From Lepidostoma basale (taxonomy: Eukaryota > Arthropoda > Insecta > Trichoptera > Lepidostomatidae): a DNA stretch of 64,000 nt. Every line of letters starts with the position of its first letter. Within the stretch, counting starts at the first letter, position 1. Under the pieces are notes generated by a model. That model saw nothing but the letters and a program-made list of their open reading frames with translations. It made no database searches and had not been told where the DNA came from. Shown here one piece after another: positions 52,600 through 62,960 of this stretch. A program made the translations under genes and the position numbers. The stretch is taken from NCBI GenBank assembly GCA_022606425.2, contig JAHDVF020000582.1:112247-176246 (forward strand), in the 5' to 3' direction.

Positions 52600-53293
52600 T
52601 TGTTGATCTTGCGATCTGTTTATGCAGGATATCAACTTTCTTCCTGTGATGAAGACGACCAGCCTTCTCTCCATCTTTGGACGACCACCAGTCCTGTTGG
52701 TCGACGACCCTCTGGAGTCTCGTGCATCATGATCTTAGGAATTCTTGCTGGATCCATCGTCTTCTCTACCTATTCCATCTCAATATGTCTTCAATTATGC
52801 AGGATTTGTGAATTTCTTCATTGGGTAATCATCCTATATCTAAGGGTTCTTCCCACAATACGTTGCAATGTTCTCATTTCTGCTATTCTTAATAGATGTT
52901 TGGTTCTGACAGTGTCTGCTCTTGCTTGGATTCCGTAAGTCATTATGGGCCTAATGCATGTTTTGTAAATTCTGACTTTGCTTTCCACTAGCATATGCTT
53001 ATTGTCCAAAACAGTGTCCCTCAGACATCCGGAGATAACCGCTGCTTTAACTTAATTATACAGATCGCAAAAGATATCTCCACACTCCACTTCTGCAACT
53101 TTACGAACTGTTCTATGGATTTATCGTCCACAACGAGTTTGCATCTGAGAGGCTGTCTGGATATTGTTCTGATATTTTATTTTGGCGACATATATCAAAT
53201 CACATTATACTTCTTAGACGCAAGATGGAACCTATAAAGCATTTGTTTTAGATTGTCTTCACTTTCTGCCAGCATCGTTGCATCGTCAGCACA
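52600..53293 (-). pseudogene. LINE-B fragment, second long copy
   Basis: Minus strand, in several frames: CADDATMLAESEDNLKQMLY (catalytic loop with C for Y in YADD), an SRQPLRCKLVVDDKSIEQ-like stretch, DNKHMLVESKVRIYKTCIRP, IMTYGIQARADTVRTKHLLR, RTLQRIVGRTLRYRM and a GRRPTGLVVVQRWREGW-like end. It aligns with residues about 280-500 of the 23803-25329 ORF. It is broken by frameshifts, and its upstream part is replaced at 53293 by LINE-A. Confidence 0.8.
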
Positions 53294-53324
53294 ATGTAAA
53301 CGTACAAAAAAATAAGTACAACAA

Positions 53325-53495
53325 CAAACCATCACGCCGTTTTCCCAGAAATGTAAATAGAGAGAATGGACTGGCATACTACTCTATCCTGACACACCTC
53401 TCTAGATTTCTTTACATTCATACAGTCATACTCGCACGTCGATTCTTCCGGTTTCCAACATGGCCGACCTTTGAAATTGGAATAATTTGATGAAA
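53325..53495 (-). pseudogene. LINE-A 3' end abutting LINE-B
   Basis: ACCATCACGCCGTTTTCCCA through CTCTATCCTGACACACCTCT to ACATGGCCGACCTTTGAAAT on the plus strand. About 30 bp of A-rich sequence separate it from the LINE-B edge at 53293. Confidence 0.75.
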
Positions 53496-54117
53496 TCAAT
53501 CAAAGTCTTTATTAAATGTAATTAAAATTGAACATACGTAAGTAAGTATTTATGAGTTTTTAAATTTATATTCATTTAATAAAGCGATAAATTTGTTTCT
53601 GAATATGTAGATTGATTCCAATTTTTATTTTAATATTTTATCGAGGTTAACAACAAACGAAATATTTAAAGTGAAAAATATTGTGAAATATTATTGCATT
53701 TAATGATGAAATCGTGGGTATTATTAATCAAGCAACTCATGGGCGCACGAGATGGCGTCCGTCAGCTGCTGTCATTTGAGTTTCAAAAAATTGAATTATT
53801 CTGCATATTAGTCATGGTTTTAGTACTTTTGAGAATGTGAGATGGTTAAAAGTTCTTTATACGTGCATGTGTATCGCTGTAGATGGTTCAGTGGTTTTAT
53901 AGTGATTCAACGTGGAAGACGTATTACAAAATATTTCATATACAAGTTGTATATCGCTCTGCACGTCTTCCCATCAGTCAGACAGCTAAATTACCATCGA
54001 GAGGGTGAGGATTAGCAATAGTCTCCGGGTTGATACTTCGCCGAGAAGACAAAACTAAATACTGTGGCTCTAAGTAAGTAAGATATTTCATAGTTTGTTT
54101 TGCATTATGTAGTTGAA
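53496..54117. other. unique DNA
   Basis: GC-balanced patches at 53730-53790 and 53960-54060 are unrecognised. No gene seen. Confidence 0.3.
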
Positions 54118-54275
54118 TTGATGTATTAATTTGTTCATAACACTTTCACTCGCACTGCATTCACTTCTTATATAAGAATTTGACACCCTATCATATACAA
54201 AAATATCACACATTCGTCAAACTGCATTTTTCCAACTTTCATCTATCTTTATCAGTTCCATGCTTCACTTACAGA
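54118..54275 (-). pseudogene. LINE-A fragment
   Basis: The complement of DRVSNS-IRSECSASESVMNK, and a KH-NW-KKDES-like stretch to about 54270. The 3' half is missing. Confidence 0.6.
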
Positions 54276-55284
54276 CTGCGCAATAGTAGTTTTAAAAGCT
54301 TCAACACTATAAAGTTAAGTAAATCCAAACACTTAAAGTTTCAAAAATGGTATTTCACTATTAAGTTCGAGATACTCCTTTCCTGAAGGGTCACACAACA
54401 CGCTGAGAAGGGTGAAAGCATACATATATGCATATATATTTGTATAGAAGCTAAACTCCTAGCAACATTTACCCTACAGATAATTTCCTATTCCCGAAGG
54501 GACCAGCGAGAATTTACTATTGAGCGAGATTTATCTCTTCTTGATTGCTAAGTTTTATCTTTGATTGGAAAGGAAGTCGTGTATTTCAACTGTGTTTATT
54601 CGTATCTACCAAAATACGTAGAAAAGTTTTTGTTCTTTCAGAACTTTTAACTGTTTATTAGTATTAATTAGGGACTTGTTTGAAAAAACCTTTTTACTTT
54701 ACACGATTACTTCTAATAAGTAGAGCATTCATTTAATGAAGCGAATATTTAAAAAAAACAAAGAATAATGTAAAATGTACACAGATTTAAATACTGTGGC
54801 AGTAATAAGCAAGATTATTCCAAATATTACAAATGATTCAATTTTCGTTCATATTATGTACTTACGTTTTTTAAATTGAATTAATTGATAGTGGTTCTCC
54901 AGACAGTAATAATAAAAATATACAAAAACAAAATAATACAAAAAAATAATTTTTTTCTGTAATTCAGTATTAAATAAATTACACAATTTTATTGGTAAAA
55001 TCATTTCACAGGAATCAATGTCTCAATACCAAACGTGAAATATTTATATCATACCATAAATATATTTTAGTAATTATTTAAATGTTCCAATAATATTAAA
55101 GAAATATGTATCGTATTTAAAAAAACTAACGCTTTCTAACTAATGCTTTCCAATCATAATGCGATTACATATAATTATATTGTTCAAAAGTACATACTAG
55201 TATGGTATGTTAACATGTTGTTTTCACATTAACTGGTAGGTATGGTAACGAGCATAACATTAATATACTTTTTCTACGTGAACT
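54276..55284. other. AT-rich DNA, no gene seen
   Basis: No repeat or frame recognised. The composition is very AT-rich from 54650 onward. Confidence 0.35.
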
Positions 55285-55705
55285 ATTTAACCATTACACA
55301 GTTTCTCCAGAGGGCTAGGTAGAGAGGGTGGACTTTTTTCGACTTCGAATGTGGCCACCTTTTAGTATTTGATTAATTTGTTTATGCCATGCTTCCATTG
55401 GCCTTCCACGACTTCTATTTCCACTCGCACTGCTTCTATACAGAATTTTAACCATTCTTCCCTCATCCATTTTTACATATGTCCAAACCATCTCAGGAAT
55501 CCCTTTTTTATCCGATTTTACTCTTGATGCAATCATCTGCTTAACATTTTTAAACTTATTTCGTCGTTCAGTTGTCTATTACATGCATCATTTTCTTGCA
55601 CTTTTTTCTCAGTGATCTAATTTCTACGGCATTTATCCCACTTTCATCCTTTTTAACCAGGTCCAAGCTTCACTTCCGTACACAAGTCTCTAGAACTCTA
55701 CCTTT
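55285..55705 (-). pseudogene. LINE-A divergent subfamily
   Basis: Minus strand: KGIPEMVWTYVKMDEGRMVK, ILYRSSASGNRSRGRPMEAW and HKQINQILKGGHIRSRKK, with a worn upstream VLYGSEAWTWLKRMKVG-like stretch to about 55700. It shares with 9215-9545 the changes that separate this subfamily from typical LINE-A. Confidence 0.75.
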
Positions 55706-56540
55706 TGAATGTTTAGATTTTTTCCTTATATTTAAATTATGAATACATTTTTTTGTTACAGTTTTCATAAATAATTTAACACTCGAAAGAAATGTGTAAC
55801 GAAATTCCTTTTCACATATAATCTCTACATTATTCCAGGTAGCTAGATATCTTCAAGGAACCTTCTTCGATATATTCACAATTGTAGCATATGTGCCAAA
55901 AAGAAATGTAAAAGATAAGGAAAATAAGTGAGCATGCATAACTGTAGGGACAGAGATATTTTTGTGGGATAAAAAAAAGAATTGATTTTATTGTTTTAGG
56001 ACAATCTAAAAACGCCATTTTAGCAGAAATGATATAAAATATTCAACGCTCTCTACAACGCGAAGCTTGTTCGGTCTCATACGGAGCACATTCAGCAGCC
56101 GAATATTATTTCTCTATTGGGAACAATTCCAGTGTGTTTTGGGCATCCCGAAGAAACCGCGTTGCGGCCGAGCCCTACTCATGAAAACGTTTCGGGTACC
56201 TACGTACACCGCTTATATTATATATTAGAAAATGGTTATTTCTTCAGGCGTGTAGCCGAACCGGTTCGGGATCGGTCTATTTCAGAGACATGTATTACGT
56301 ATTTCGCAATAGTGCGATAGTTTAACGCGCACTGAAGTTTGAATGTTGGTAATTTTAAACGAATTTGAGTTATACGTAACACAATGTTTTATAGTTTACA
56401 AAGTTCACGTAAAATTAATAGACATGCTTCAAATAATTGAAATAATGTAGCATTTTGAAACTATTTTGCATATTTACGTAGTTTTAAATTCTAAATATTA
56501 ATTGAGTTGGGAATAAAACGATTTGTCTGCTAAGGGAGAT
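55706..56540. other. unique DNA with a GC-balanced patch
   Basis: Positions 56045-56330 are GC-balanced with a 67-codon plus frame (56117-56320) that I do not recognise. Confidence 0.3.
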
Positions 56541-56611
56541 CACATTCGTAGTTTACATCATTAACTGTTTAAATAAAAAACTTTGTTACAAATATCACAA
56601 TTTATTATATT

Positions 56612-56657
56612 TTGTCGCGACAGTTGTTTCGCTAACCGATATTAGCATCGTCGGGTC
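56612..56657 (-). ncRNA. hammerhead-like motif, one core change
   Basis: Minus strand: CCGACGA (U4 to C), T, GCTAA/TTAGC stem II, GAAAC, AACTGTC. The cleavage triplet GTC is kept. Confidence 0.5.
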
Positions 56658-56665
56658 TTAAACAA

Positions 56666-56706
56666 CTGACGATGCTAGCATCGATTAGCGAAACAGCTTT
56701 TGCGAC
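56666..56706 (+). ncRNA. hammerhead-like motif, cleavage site changed
   Basis: CTGACGA, T, GCTA/TAGC stem II, GAAAC, AGCT, then TTT where GTC is expected. The catalytic core is intact but stem III loses a pair. Confidence 0.5.
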
Positions 56707-56750
56707 AAAATATAATCAATTGTGATATTTATAACAACATTATTACTATC

Positions 56751-56876
56751 ACACCGCGTCTCCCGCGGGGCCAAAAGAGAAGGATGGAGTGCCGCATCGG
56801 TTAAAATGTGACAGTTCATTCTTTCTGCCTGCCCTTTCGGGGAGACGGCGTGATGGTTAGTTAGTTAGTTAGTTAA
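56751..56876 (+). mobile_element. SINE-A copy, 5'-truncated
   Basis: ATCACACCGCGTCTCCCGCG, GGAGTGCCGCATCGGTTAAA, GACGGCGTGATGGTTAGTTA and three more TTAG units. It matches 28178-28302 almost base for base, so it is young. It ends in the LINE-A tail. Confidence 0.85.
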
Positions 56877-57146
56877 AAAATGTTTTTATTTTTATTATTT
56901 CGTATTTATGCATTTTTTTATTATTACTGTCTAGAGAACCACTATTAATTAATTCAATTAAAAAACGTAAGTATATGAAATCAACGAAAATTGAATTATG
57001 TGTAATATTTGGAATAATTTTGCTTATTTCTACCACAGTATTTGAATCTGTAGTTAGTTAGTTAGTTATTACTGTTAAAATTTAAAACACTGTTACACAA
57101 CTTATTTTTATTACACTGTCAAACAATTTATTTTTATTCGCTGAGA

Positions 57147-57198
57147 GTGTCGCGACAGCGGTTTCGCCAACCGATGTTGGCATCATCAGGTGTTACAA
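57147..57198 (-). ncRNA. hammerhead ribozyme motif, core intact
   Basis: Minus strand: TGTAACAC, CTGATGA (complement of 57183-57189), T, GCCAAC-ATCG-GTTGGC with six perfect pairs, GAAA (62-65 region), C-CGCT-G, GTC (complement of 57154-57156), GCGACAC. Stem I pairs at positions 1, 3, 6 and 7 only. All invariant core bases are present. Confidence 0.7.
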
Positions 57199-57206
57199 CA
57201 GTTAAT

Positions 57207-57257
57207 TGTAACACCTGATGATGCGAACATCGGTTGGCGAAACAGCTGTCGTGACAC
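57207..57257 (+). ncRNA. hammerhead ribozyme motif, core intact
   Basis: TGTAACAC, CTGATGA (57215-57221), extra T, GCGAAC-ATCG-GTTGGC (one mismatch), GAAA (57239-57242), C-AGCT-G, GTC (57248-57250), GTGACAC. Stem I pairs C-G, A-T, C-G, then a 2x2 internal loop, then T-A and G-C. Predicted cleavage after C57250. An internal loop in stem I is usual in natural hammerheads, where it docks with loop II. Confidence 0.72.
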
Positions 57258-57433
57258 TATCGATGAATAAAAATAAATTGTGTTATTGTAACGGTGTTTT
57301 AAATTTTAACAGTAATCATGTTGAAGTATCATAGTGTTTCGGCCAAAACAATGGACTATGTAATTTATAACAATGATTTTTTATTTAAACAGTTAAAATG
57401 TTGAAAATCAAAGTGTTTTCGCCAAAACAATGG

Positions 57434-58200
57434 ATTATCTAGAACATTATTTTAATTGAGCTATTTAACAACGCATTATTTGAATAAAAAAAACGTATTT
57501 CTATTTCTAACACATTTATATGTGGATCTTCATTGAAAGAAATGTAAATTATATAGAAGATAAAATTTATTTGATCGAAGTATCATGACATATTTTGGAA
57601 ATGTATAATCAAACATTTTAAAGAATTAAAGTATTCTATATTCTCTTCACATTCAATAAACAATTATGAATCAACTGGAAATTGTACGTTTTTCTTGTTT
57701 TGATACTAAAGAAAGTTTTAACTGTTATTATTAATACAGAACGAACTCATACTTTTGGGAATCATACTATTTTTATGGTTAATATCACATTATATGAAGC
57801 CGCCTTGCGACACGTGGTGTAACTCGTGGTGTAACTATACAAATTGTATTAAATAATCTCGATACACATCACGACAAACTTTACACATCTCTATTACAAT
57901 AGTTGAAGTAACAATTTAAATGTTTTTTTATTTTTTTTATATTAGATTATATATTTGTTGTGTATATTTACCAATTAAGTAAATAGAAATCTTCGAATAA
58001 ATTATGTAAGTGTCGGTTATATTTGTTGATAAGATACACACGGTCAATGCAATTAAAATATAATATCTAATTCGACTGAATGTATTGAATAAGAAAATCA
58101 AAACTTTCTGTGTTAACCTTGTAAAAAATTTAATACAAATGAAACCGTATATTTTCTATGACTTTTATGGGAATGATATTCTTAACTTCTCTATAAAATA
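57434..58200. other. AT-rich DNA, no gene seen
   Basis: Nothing recognised. Confidence 0.4.
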
Positions 58201-58202
58201 GG

Positions 58203-58490
58203 TGTTCTTCTTCTTTTTCTTCTCCTTATAGACCTTTGGTCTGTTCCTGAAATCAGGCTGGCCTTTCTTGGGAGGTTGACTCCCAAATATCTCTCCATCT
58301 CTTCGGCGGTCTTCCGGGGGGACGGCAGCCGGCAGCGTGTGGGATTCTGGTGGGATCCATCTTCTTCACGTGCGCATTCCAGTCCCTTCTGCATTGTCTG
58401 CCCCATCTCACGACATCCTCCACCTTGCAGATCTCGCGGATAGCCGTGTTCCTCATCGTATCTCGAAAAGTCATTCCTGTTATCATCATC
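58203..58490 (-). pseudogene. LINE-B C-terminal fragment with GAA tail
   Basis: Minus strand: MMITGMTFRDTMRNTAIREI, CKVEDVVRWGRQCRRDWNAH, VKKMDPTRIPHAAGCRPPGR, PPKRWRDIWESTSQERPA, with a frame kept open for 78 codons, then a GAAGAAGAAC tail (complement of 58205-58225). It aligns with residues about 428-505 of the long LINE-B ORF with small gaps. Confidence 0.82.
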
Positions 58491-58612
58491 CGAAATATGC
58501 CATTCCCTTTAAATATAATAAAACTTCTTGAAAACAGACGTTTTCATTCGTTTAAATTATTTAATATGAAATTTTACATTATTGTTCAAGTTTAACAGTC
58601 AATTTTTGTTTA
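58491..58612 (+). mobile_element. Penelope-like terminal repeat fragment
   Basis: CATCCGAAATATGCCATTCC then AATAAAACTTCTTGAAAACA, GACGTTTTCATTCG and TTTACATTATTGTTCAAG. The same order is seen at 27380-27300 (complement), 36668-36745 (complement) and, in part, at 3480-3600. Confidence 0.6.
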
Positions 58613-59374
58613 AATCCTAATCTCATTCTTGCATGCTGCTACGAATAACACATATTATAATATTTGTCCATATTAAGTTTCTAGATAACTAATGCAAAGG
58701 CACTCTTTTTAATGTGTGTCATAAAATCGTACACTAAAAGCAACACTGTACAGAAATTTGCTGTTTTTTTTAATAGTTACGAATCATGAAATCATAATGA
58801 CTTCAGGGCGTGACGTCGTGAACACGAGCGCCGCGGCGCGCCGTTGCTCTGGCATCGGTCACGTAACCTGTTCAATGCACAGCCATTTAGATTTCCATTC
58901 CGATACAGAGCGGTGATCTACTTATAACAATACAATGTTGTATTAACTTTTTTAACGTATGTGTGCCCTAGGGTTGGGTACTAGAGTATATTAGTAGTCG
59001 CAGATGATGATATGAATTAAAAAGTATAATTTTATGTATATTATATTGTATACACGGATATTATTTATTTTGAAATAATTTTCGATAAACTGTATGCATT
59101 TTCACAATTTAATAAAAAAATTTAAAGCCATTATGGAACGAAACATGTTTTTTTTCACCTACATATAAATCATTGAAAAAAAAGTTGCCATTTCATTCTT
59201 ATAATTTTATTTTTTTAATGAGATCCGAATCATCTTCTTAATAACGCTGTTAATTTAAGGTAAAAAATATATTTTTAAAAGAAGTAATTTTTTTTAACAT
59301 AATCTTTCATGAAAGATGTTTGTTTTATGATATATACGAGTACAACAAAAAAAACAAATCTATGGGACAAAACG
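58613..59374. other. unique DNA with a short GC-rich stretch
   Basis: Positions 58805-58925 are GC-rich with GTGACGTCGTGAAC and CGCCGCGGCGCGCC. No initiator or ORF follows. AT-rich elsewhere. Confidence 0.35.
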
Positions 59375-59470
59375 ATTGGCTCCTGATCCAGGAAGTTTTG
59401 GTTCAAGCCTGGACCCGACCAGATTCCTTCTTCATAATTAGCTATTTTAGGTTCATATTGTACAATAAAT
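59375..59470 (+). mobile_element. SINE-2 fragment
   Basis: ATTGGCTCCTGATCCAGGAA, TTTTGGTTCAAGCCTGGACC and CGACCAGATTCCTTCTTCAT match the tRNA-like head and body start of the copy at 2918-3130. Confidence 0.75.
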
Positions 59471-60635
59471 TCAAAACCATTGATTAAAAAAATCGAATAG
59501 AGTCAAATAAGATCAGATAGGTTGTATCTATAGAAATTTAGTTTAGAATATTGAATAACATTTACTGCGGTAATTTCTAAAGATCATTCCACTAGCATTA
59601 AATATGTTGCTAAAGTTGTTACTAGTTACTAGCATGTTGATAAAGTTAAAATACAAAAATCAAAAACAATGATTGAATAAAATATAAAAACATTTCTTGC
59701 AAGATAAAATCGAGAATTAAACACACGCGGTTGTATCTAACAACCCTAATGCGTGTAGGTGTACAATGTTTATGTTGGGAAATTTGAAATAAATCACAGT
59801 TTTTATTTATTAATACGGTGTTTTTTTTATTATTTAAGACAACGATGGACAAACCGCGTTTTAATTAATATACAAATATTAATTACGAAATAAATTTAAA
59901 GCCAATGAATCATCGTTACTCAAATGCTTATTAAAAGCATGTCTATAATTTGTGTTCAGTTTATATTTTTTGAAGTTTTTTTAAATTTTTTATTTTAATA
60001 AAATTCACAAACATTACAGACAAATATTTCCAGATCGTTTTGCGATTATATTATAAGAATTTATAAGAGAAACATAATGCATGCTACATTTTTAAATGTT
60101 TGTTTTACCCTCTACTAACGCGCCAAAAAAAGCATGAATTCAAAAATATGTTTTTAATACGAAAACAAAATAATGATTACATTCCAAAATATAAACAGAA
60201 AACATTATCGTCGTTGAAAATCAACTCTATATGTTGCTTAAAAAAAGCAGAAAGTTACAGAGAAAACTAAGGCAAGCTAGCTTGAATAAATCACAGGCCA
60301 TGAAAATGACTTATTTCTCTATTCCGCTACCCAGGTACGCCGTTCATTTTTGTATCGAAAGCCAACGTTTAGTAGAGTTATTATTCATTTCCCTACAAGT
60401 TATGGGTCACGTCAGGCGTTATAATGTCTCCACATATCTGACTAAATCTAAATGTTTCCCGCGACACGACAAGAACACAAGCTTTATGAATATCGCGTTG
60501 GTCACTCGTAAAAATATTCAAACGACTTCTCGTACATTTAGAACAAACATTAAATGATAAGCAACATACATCATCAAATCAATTAATCACGCCGTTTTTT
60601 CGGGTAGGTAGGCTCGGAGAACGGACCGCCAAAAT
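59471..60635. other. AT-rich DNA with an unrecognised 108-codon frame
   Basis: A plus frame at 60231-60557 is Lys/Arg-rich (MLLKKSRKLQRKLRQASLNK) and GC-balanced in its second half. I see no family. A LINE-A tail scrap (ATCACGCCGTTTTTTCGGGT, GAACGGACCGCC) lies at 60586-60628. Confidence 0.35.
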
Positions 60636-60639
60636 TTTA

Positions 60640-60825
60640 TTTACATTATCTTCTTCATCTTATCCGCCGTCTGTCGTCCACTGCTGAACGTAAACCTCTC
60701 CTTAAGCATGACACTGCCCTCTATCCGTCACCACTCTCATCCATTCAGCAATCTTCATAGAGTAATATCGTCAGTCCAGCGGGCAGGGGACGTCCAACAT
60801 TCTAGCGGTCTCCACCCCATCATTT
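60640..60825 (-). pseudogene. LINE-C-like 3' end
   Basis: TCTTCTTCATCTTATCCGCC and GTCCACTGCTGAACGTAAAC give the complement of the hallmark seen at 44440. The upstream part (AGCGGTCTCCACCCCATC) is a worn GR-P-W region. Confidence 0.6.
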
Positions 60826-60948
60826 TTTTAATTAATTTTTTTTTTAAATATTATTTTCATACAGATGAGATGAATTTAGAACTCCATTATACGAGTATTC
60901 TATATTTTTTGGCTGTATATCTATAAATTTAACAAAAGTATAACCTTC

Positions 60949-60988
60949 CTGAAGATGGAGATTGTAACGATCTCCGAAATGTCGATCC
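60949..60988 (+). ncRNA. hammerhead ribozyme motif, core intact
   Basis: CTGAAGA (60949-60955), extra T, GGAGAT-TGTAAC-GATCTCC stem II with six perfect pairs, GAAA (60976-60979), T, GTC (60981-60983), GATCC. Stem III is reduced to the self-complementary ATGT, as in other copies, which implies dimeric action. Stem I is weak: only CT/AG-type pairs next to the core are clear. Stem II sequence is unrelated to the other families here. Confidence 0.6.
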
Positions 60989-61044
60989 AGAAAGACGAGA
61001 TGCCCGGATTTTCCCAAGATCCCAAAACACAAATAAATAAAAGT

Positions 61045-61309
61045 ATTCTTAAATACATTTTTGATATAAAATCCAGGAACTTACATATGTTTACGGTTTA
61101 ACACGTTAGACTAATAAATGTCAAACTCAAGACAATACAAATAAAGATAAATGTACATACACGTTTTACTTTCAAAAATATAATGGTTGGCCTAACCTTA
61201 ATGATATATTGTAAAACTTACGTTTATTAAAAAATATAAATACCTAAGTATTATGTTTTGAAATTCAAAACTGAAGTCGTAAATTAAATTTACCTAATAT
61301 TTTTTTTAA
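61045..61309. other. AT-rich DNA
   Basis: Nothing recognised. Confidence 0.4.
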
Positions 61310-61430
61310 AAACTAACACCAAGGATTTAAATCCATGATATTGAAATTTATTTTACAATCTTCAAAGTGAGCAGAAAATAACTCATTATTATAAAGAAGG
61401 AATCTGGTCGTGTCCAGGCTCGAACCCAAT
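61310..61430 (-). mobile_element. SINE-2 fragment
   Basis: ACACCAAGGATTTAAATCCA, ATTTTACAATCTTCAAAGTG, AGCAGAAAATAACTCATTAT and CTGGTCGTGTCCAGGCTCGA match 2945-3062. It is cut inside the B-box. Confidence 0.8.
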
Positions 61431-61454
61431 TATTATTATTATTTTACTATTAAT

Positions 61455-61640
61455 TTTTTTTTCGCTATTTCCATCATTACAGAGCGAGCCAAATCGATTG
61501 ATTCTCGTGGCATGTGATAGGTAGCTTATCTATCGCCATTTAATTGTCACGCGAATTCTTCACCAGACCAATGACAGTGTGACAATCACACTGCCATCGC
61601 CGTGAATCGAACCCGAAGCTTTCGGTGTGGCTAGGTCGTA
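61455..61640 (-). mobile_element. SINE-1 copy
   Basis: Minus-strand head with GGGTTCGATTCACGGCG (complement of 61597-61613). The body through TAGATAAGCTACCTATCACA to the GAGAATCAATCGATTTGGC end aligns with 25965-26183. The A-box side is truncated. Confidence 0.8.
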
Positions 61641-62300
61641 TTTAATAATTAAATAATAATAATAACTTGATAATTTAATTAATTCCGTGAATAGCGACTA
61701 ATTATCATTAACTGATAATTAAAAATTCCAAAGATTCATTTATTACAAAGGTATCAATGATTCAAATATTAACGTCATACGATCACTGATCAGAGGCTCG
61801 GTAACTCGGATTCAATTAATAATTCACAAGACATCTGAGATGAGAAACTTGACTCCGCCCGCCTGAGATCTCCCATAACGGCGCAGTTCATAAGGCAGCA
61901 GATGACCCGTGTACTCAATAGGTTCCGTAGTTTGTCATCACACACACAGACGTTTTTATTTTATTTCTTCCTTTGTGAGTCTCGTTGAAAGTAGTCCAAC
62001 ATAAAACTTTCCCAATGGGAAAATATTACTTTTCTCTTTTCCTGTTTCACCGCGTGTTTGAGATTTCTCGCTCGCGAGTCGGATCTAATTTTAGAACGGG
62101 AATTTCAACGGGCAAAGAAATGATACTTAACAATTTAGTATTTTGTTTTGAACCGAATTCAGAATATAATAAATAACTATTATTTCAGTTTCTCCCATTG
62201 AAGTTTCTATCATTTAACTTCGTTTTGTTTTATTTGCTTAGGAAGACACATTTCTTACAATATACTTTTCAGAAATAGAATAAAACTAACTAATTTACGA
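61641..62300. other. unique DNA
   Basis: A GC-balanced patch at 61790-61930 and a 63-codon plus frame at 61985-62176 are unrecognised. Confidence 0.3.
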
Positions 62301-62302
62301 AC

Positions 62303-62668
62303 CATCACGCCGTCTCCCCGAAGGGGTAGGCAGAAAGAATGGACTGCCACACTCTTCTTTCCTGACATATTTATCAATTCGCTTCCTCAACATTAATACA
62401 TCGTGTCATGCACGCGCGTCGATTTCTCTGACTCCTCACATGGCCGACATTCAATATTTGATTTATTTGATCGTGCCACGTTTTCCTCGGTCTTCCTCTA
62501 TTTCTGGTTCCATTTACATCATTAACATATATTTTTTTTACCCTTCTTTCTTCATTCATTCTTTCCATATGTCCAAACCATCTTAATGATCCTTTCATTA
62601 TTTTGTTCATGACACCATCATTCGCACCGCATACACTTCTTATATTTTCATTCGACACAGAGTATCCA
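62303..62668 (-). pseudogene. LINE-A C-terminal fragment
   Basis: Minus strand: SNENIRSVCGANDGVMNKIM, KGSLRWFGHMERMNEERRVK, YVNDVNGTRNRGRPRKTWHD, GHVRSQRNRRACMTRCINVE and then the tail region with a 4-bp insertion near 62373 that shifts the frame. It is cut at 62668 by the foldback element that follows. Confidence 0.85.
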
Positions 62669-62669
62669 A

Positions 62670-62960
62670 AATACAATTGTGATACTTTGTTTTAAGTATC
62701 ACAATTGCATTTTATTTTAAAATTATACCAAAGAAATTATTCAAATTGATACAGGAACAAATACATATAAAGGTTCGAATAATCACGAAAATTGATATTT
62801 TATATATTATTGTATCACCCGATGATGTCAACATAGGTTGACGAAACAGCTGTCGCGTAAAATAAAATACAATTGTAATACATAAAATAAAGTTATTTGA
62901 TTTAACAGTTTAAAATGTTAAGTTATCATAGTGTTTCGGCCAAAACAATGGACTATTTAT
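62670..62960 (+). mobile_element. Penelope-family terminal element with hammerhead-like motif
   Basis: Contains the inverted scrap AATACAATTGTGATACTT / AAGTATCACAATTG (62671-62711), a body shared with 29245-29420 (AAAGAAATTATTCAAATTGA, AAATACATATAAAGGTTC) and the terminus CATAGTGTTTCGGCCAAAAC (62927-62946). Confidence 0.75.
62819..62858 (+). ncRNA. hammerhead-like motif, one core change
   Basis: CCGATGA (U4 to C), T, GTCAAC-ATAG-GTTGAC perfect stem II, GAAAC, AGCT, GTC at 62852-62854. Otherwise as the intact copies. Confidence 0.5.

Larger units (their letters stand above)
56545..56748. mobile_element. foldback element, inverted hammerhead-like pair
   Basis: Arms 56560-56655 and 56665-56745 are inverted around GGGTCTTAAACAA: TATCACAATTTATTATATTT pairs with AAATATAATCAATTGTGATA. 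It ends against the SINE-A copy at 56751. Confidence 0.8.
57071..57430 (+). mobile_element. foldback element with two intact hammerhead cores
   Basis: Arms 57071-57198 and 57206-57313 are inverted around CAGTTAA. The outer arm sequence ACTGTTAAAATTTAAAACAC recurs as GTGTTTTAAATTTTAACAGT (57294-57313 region). Past the right arm comes the family terminus ATCATAGTGTTTCGGCCAAA, ACAATGGACTATG (57328-57360), then a second, more worn terminus (57395-57433). Confidence 0.85.
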
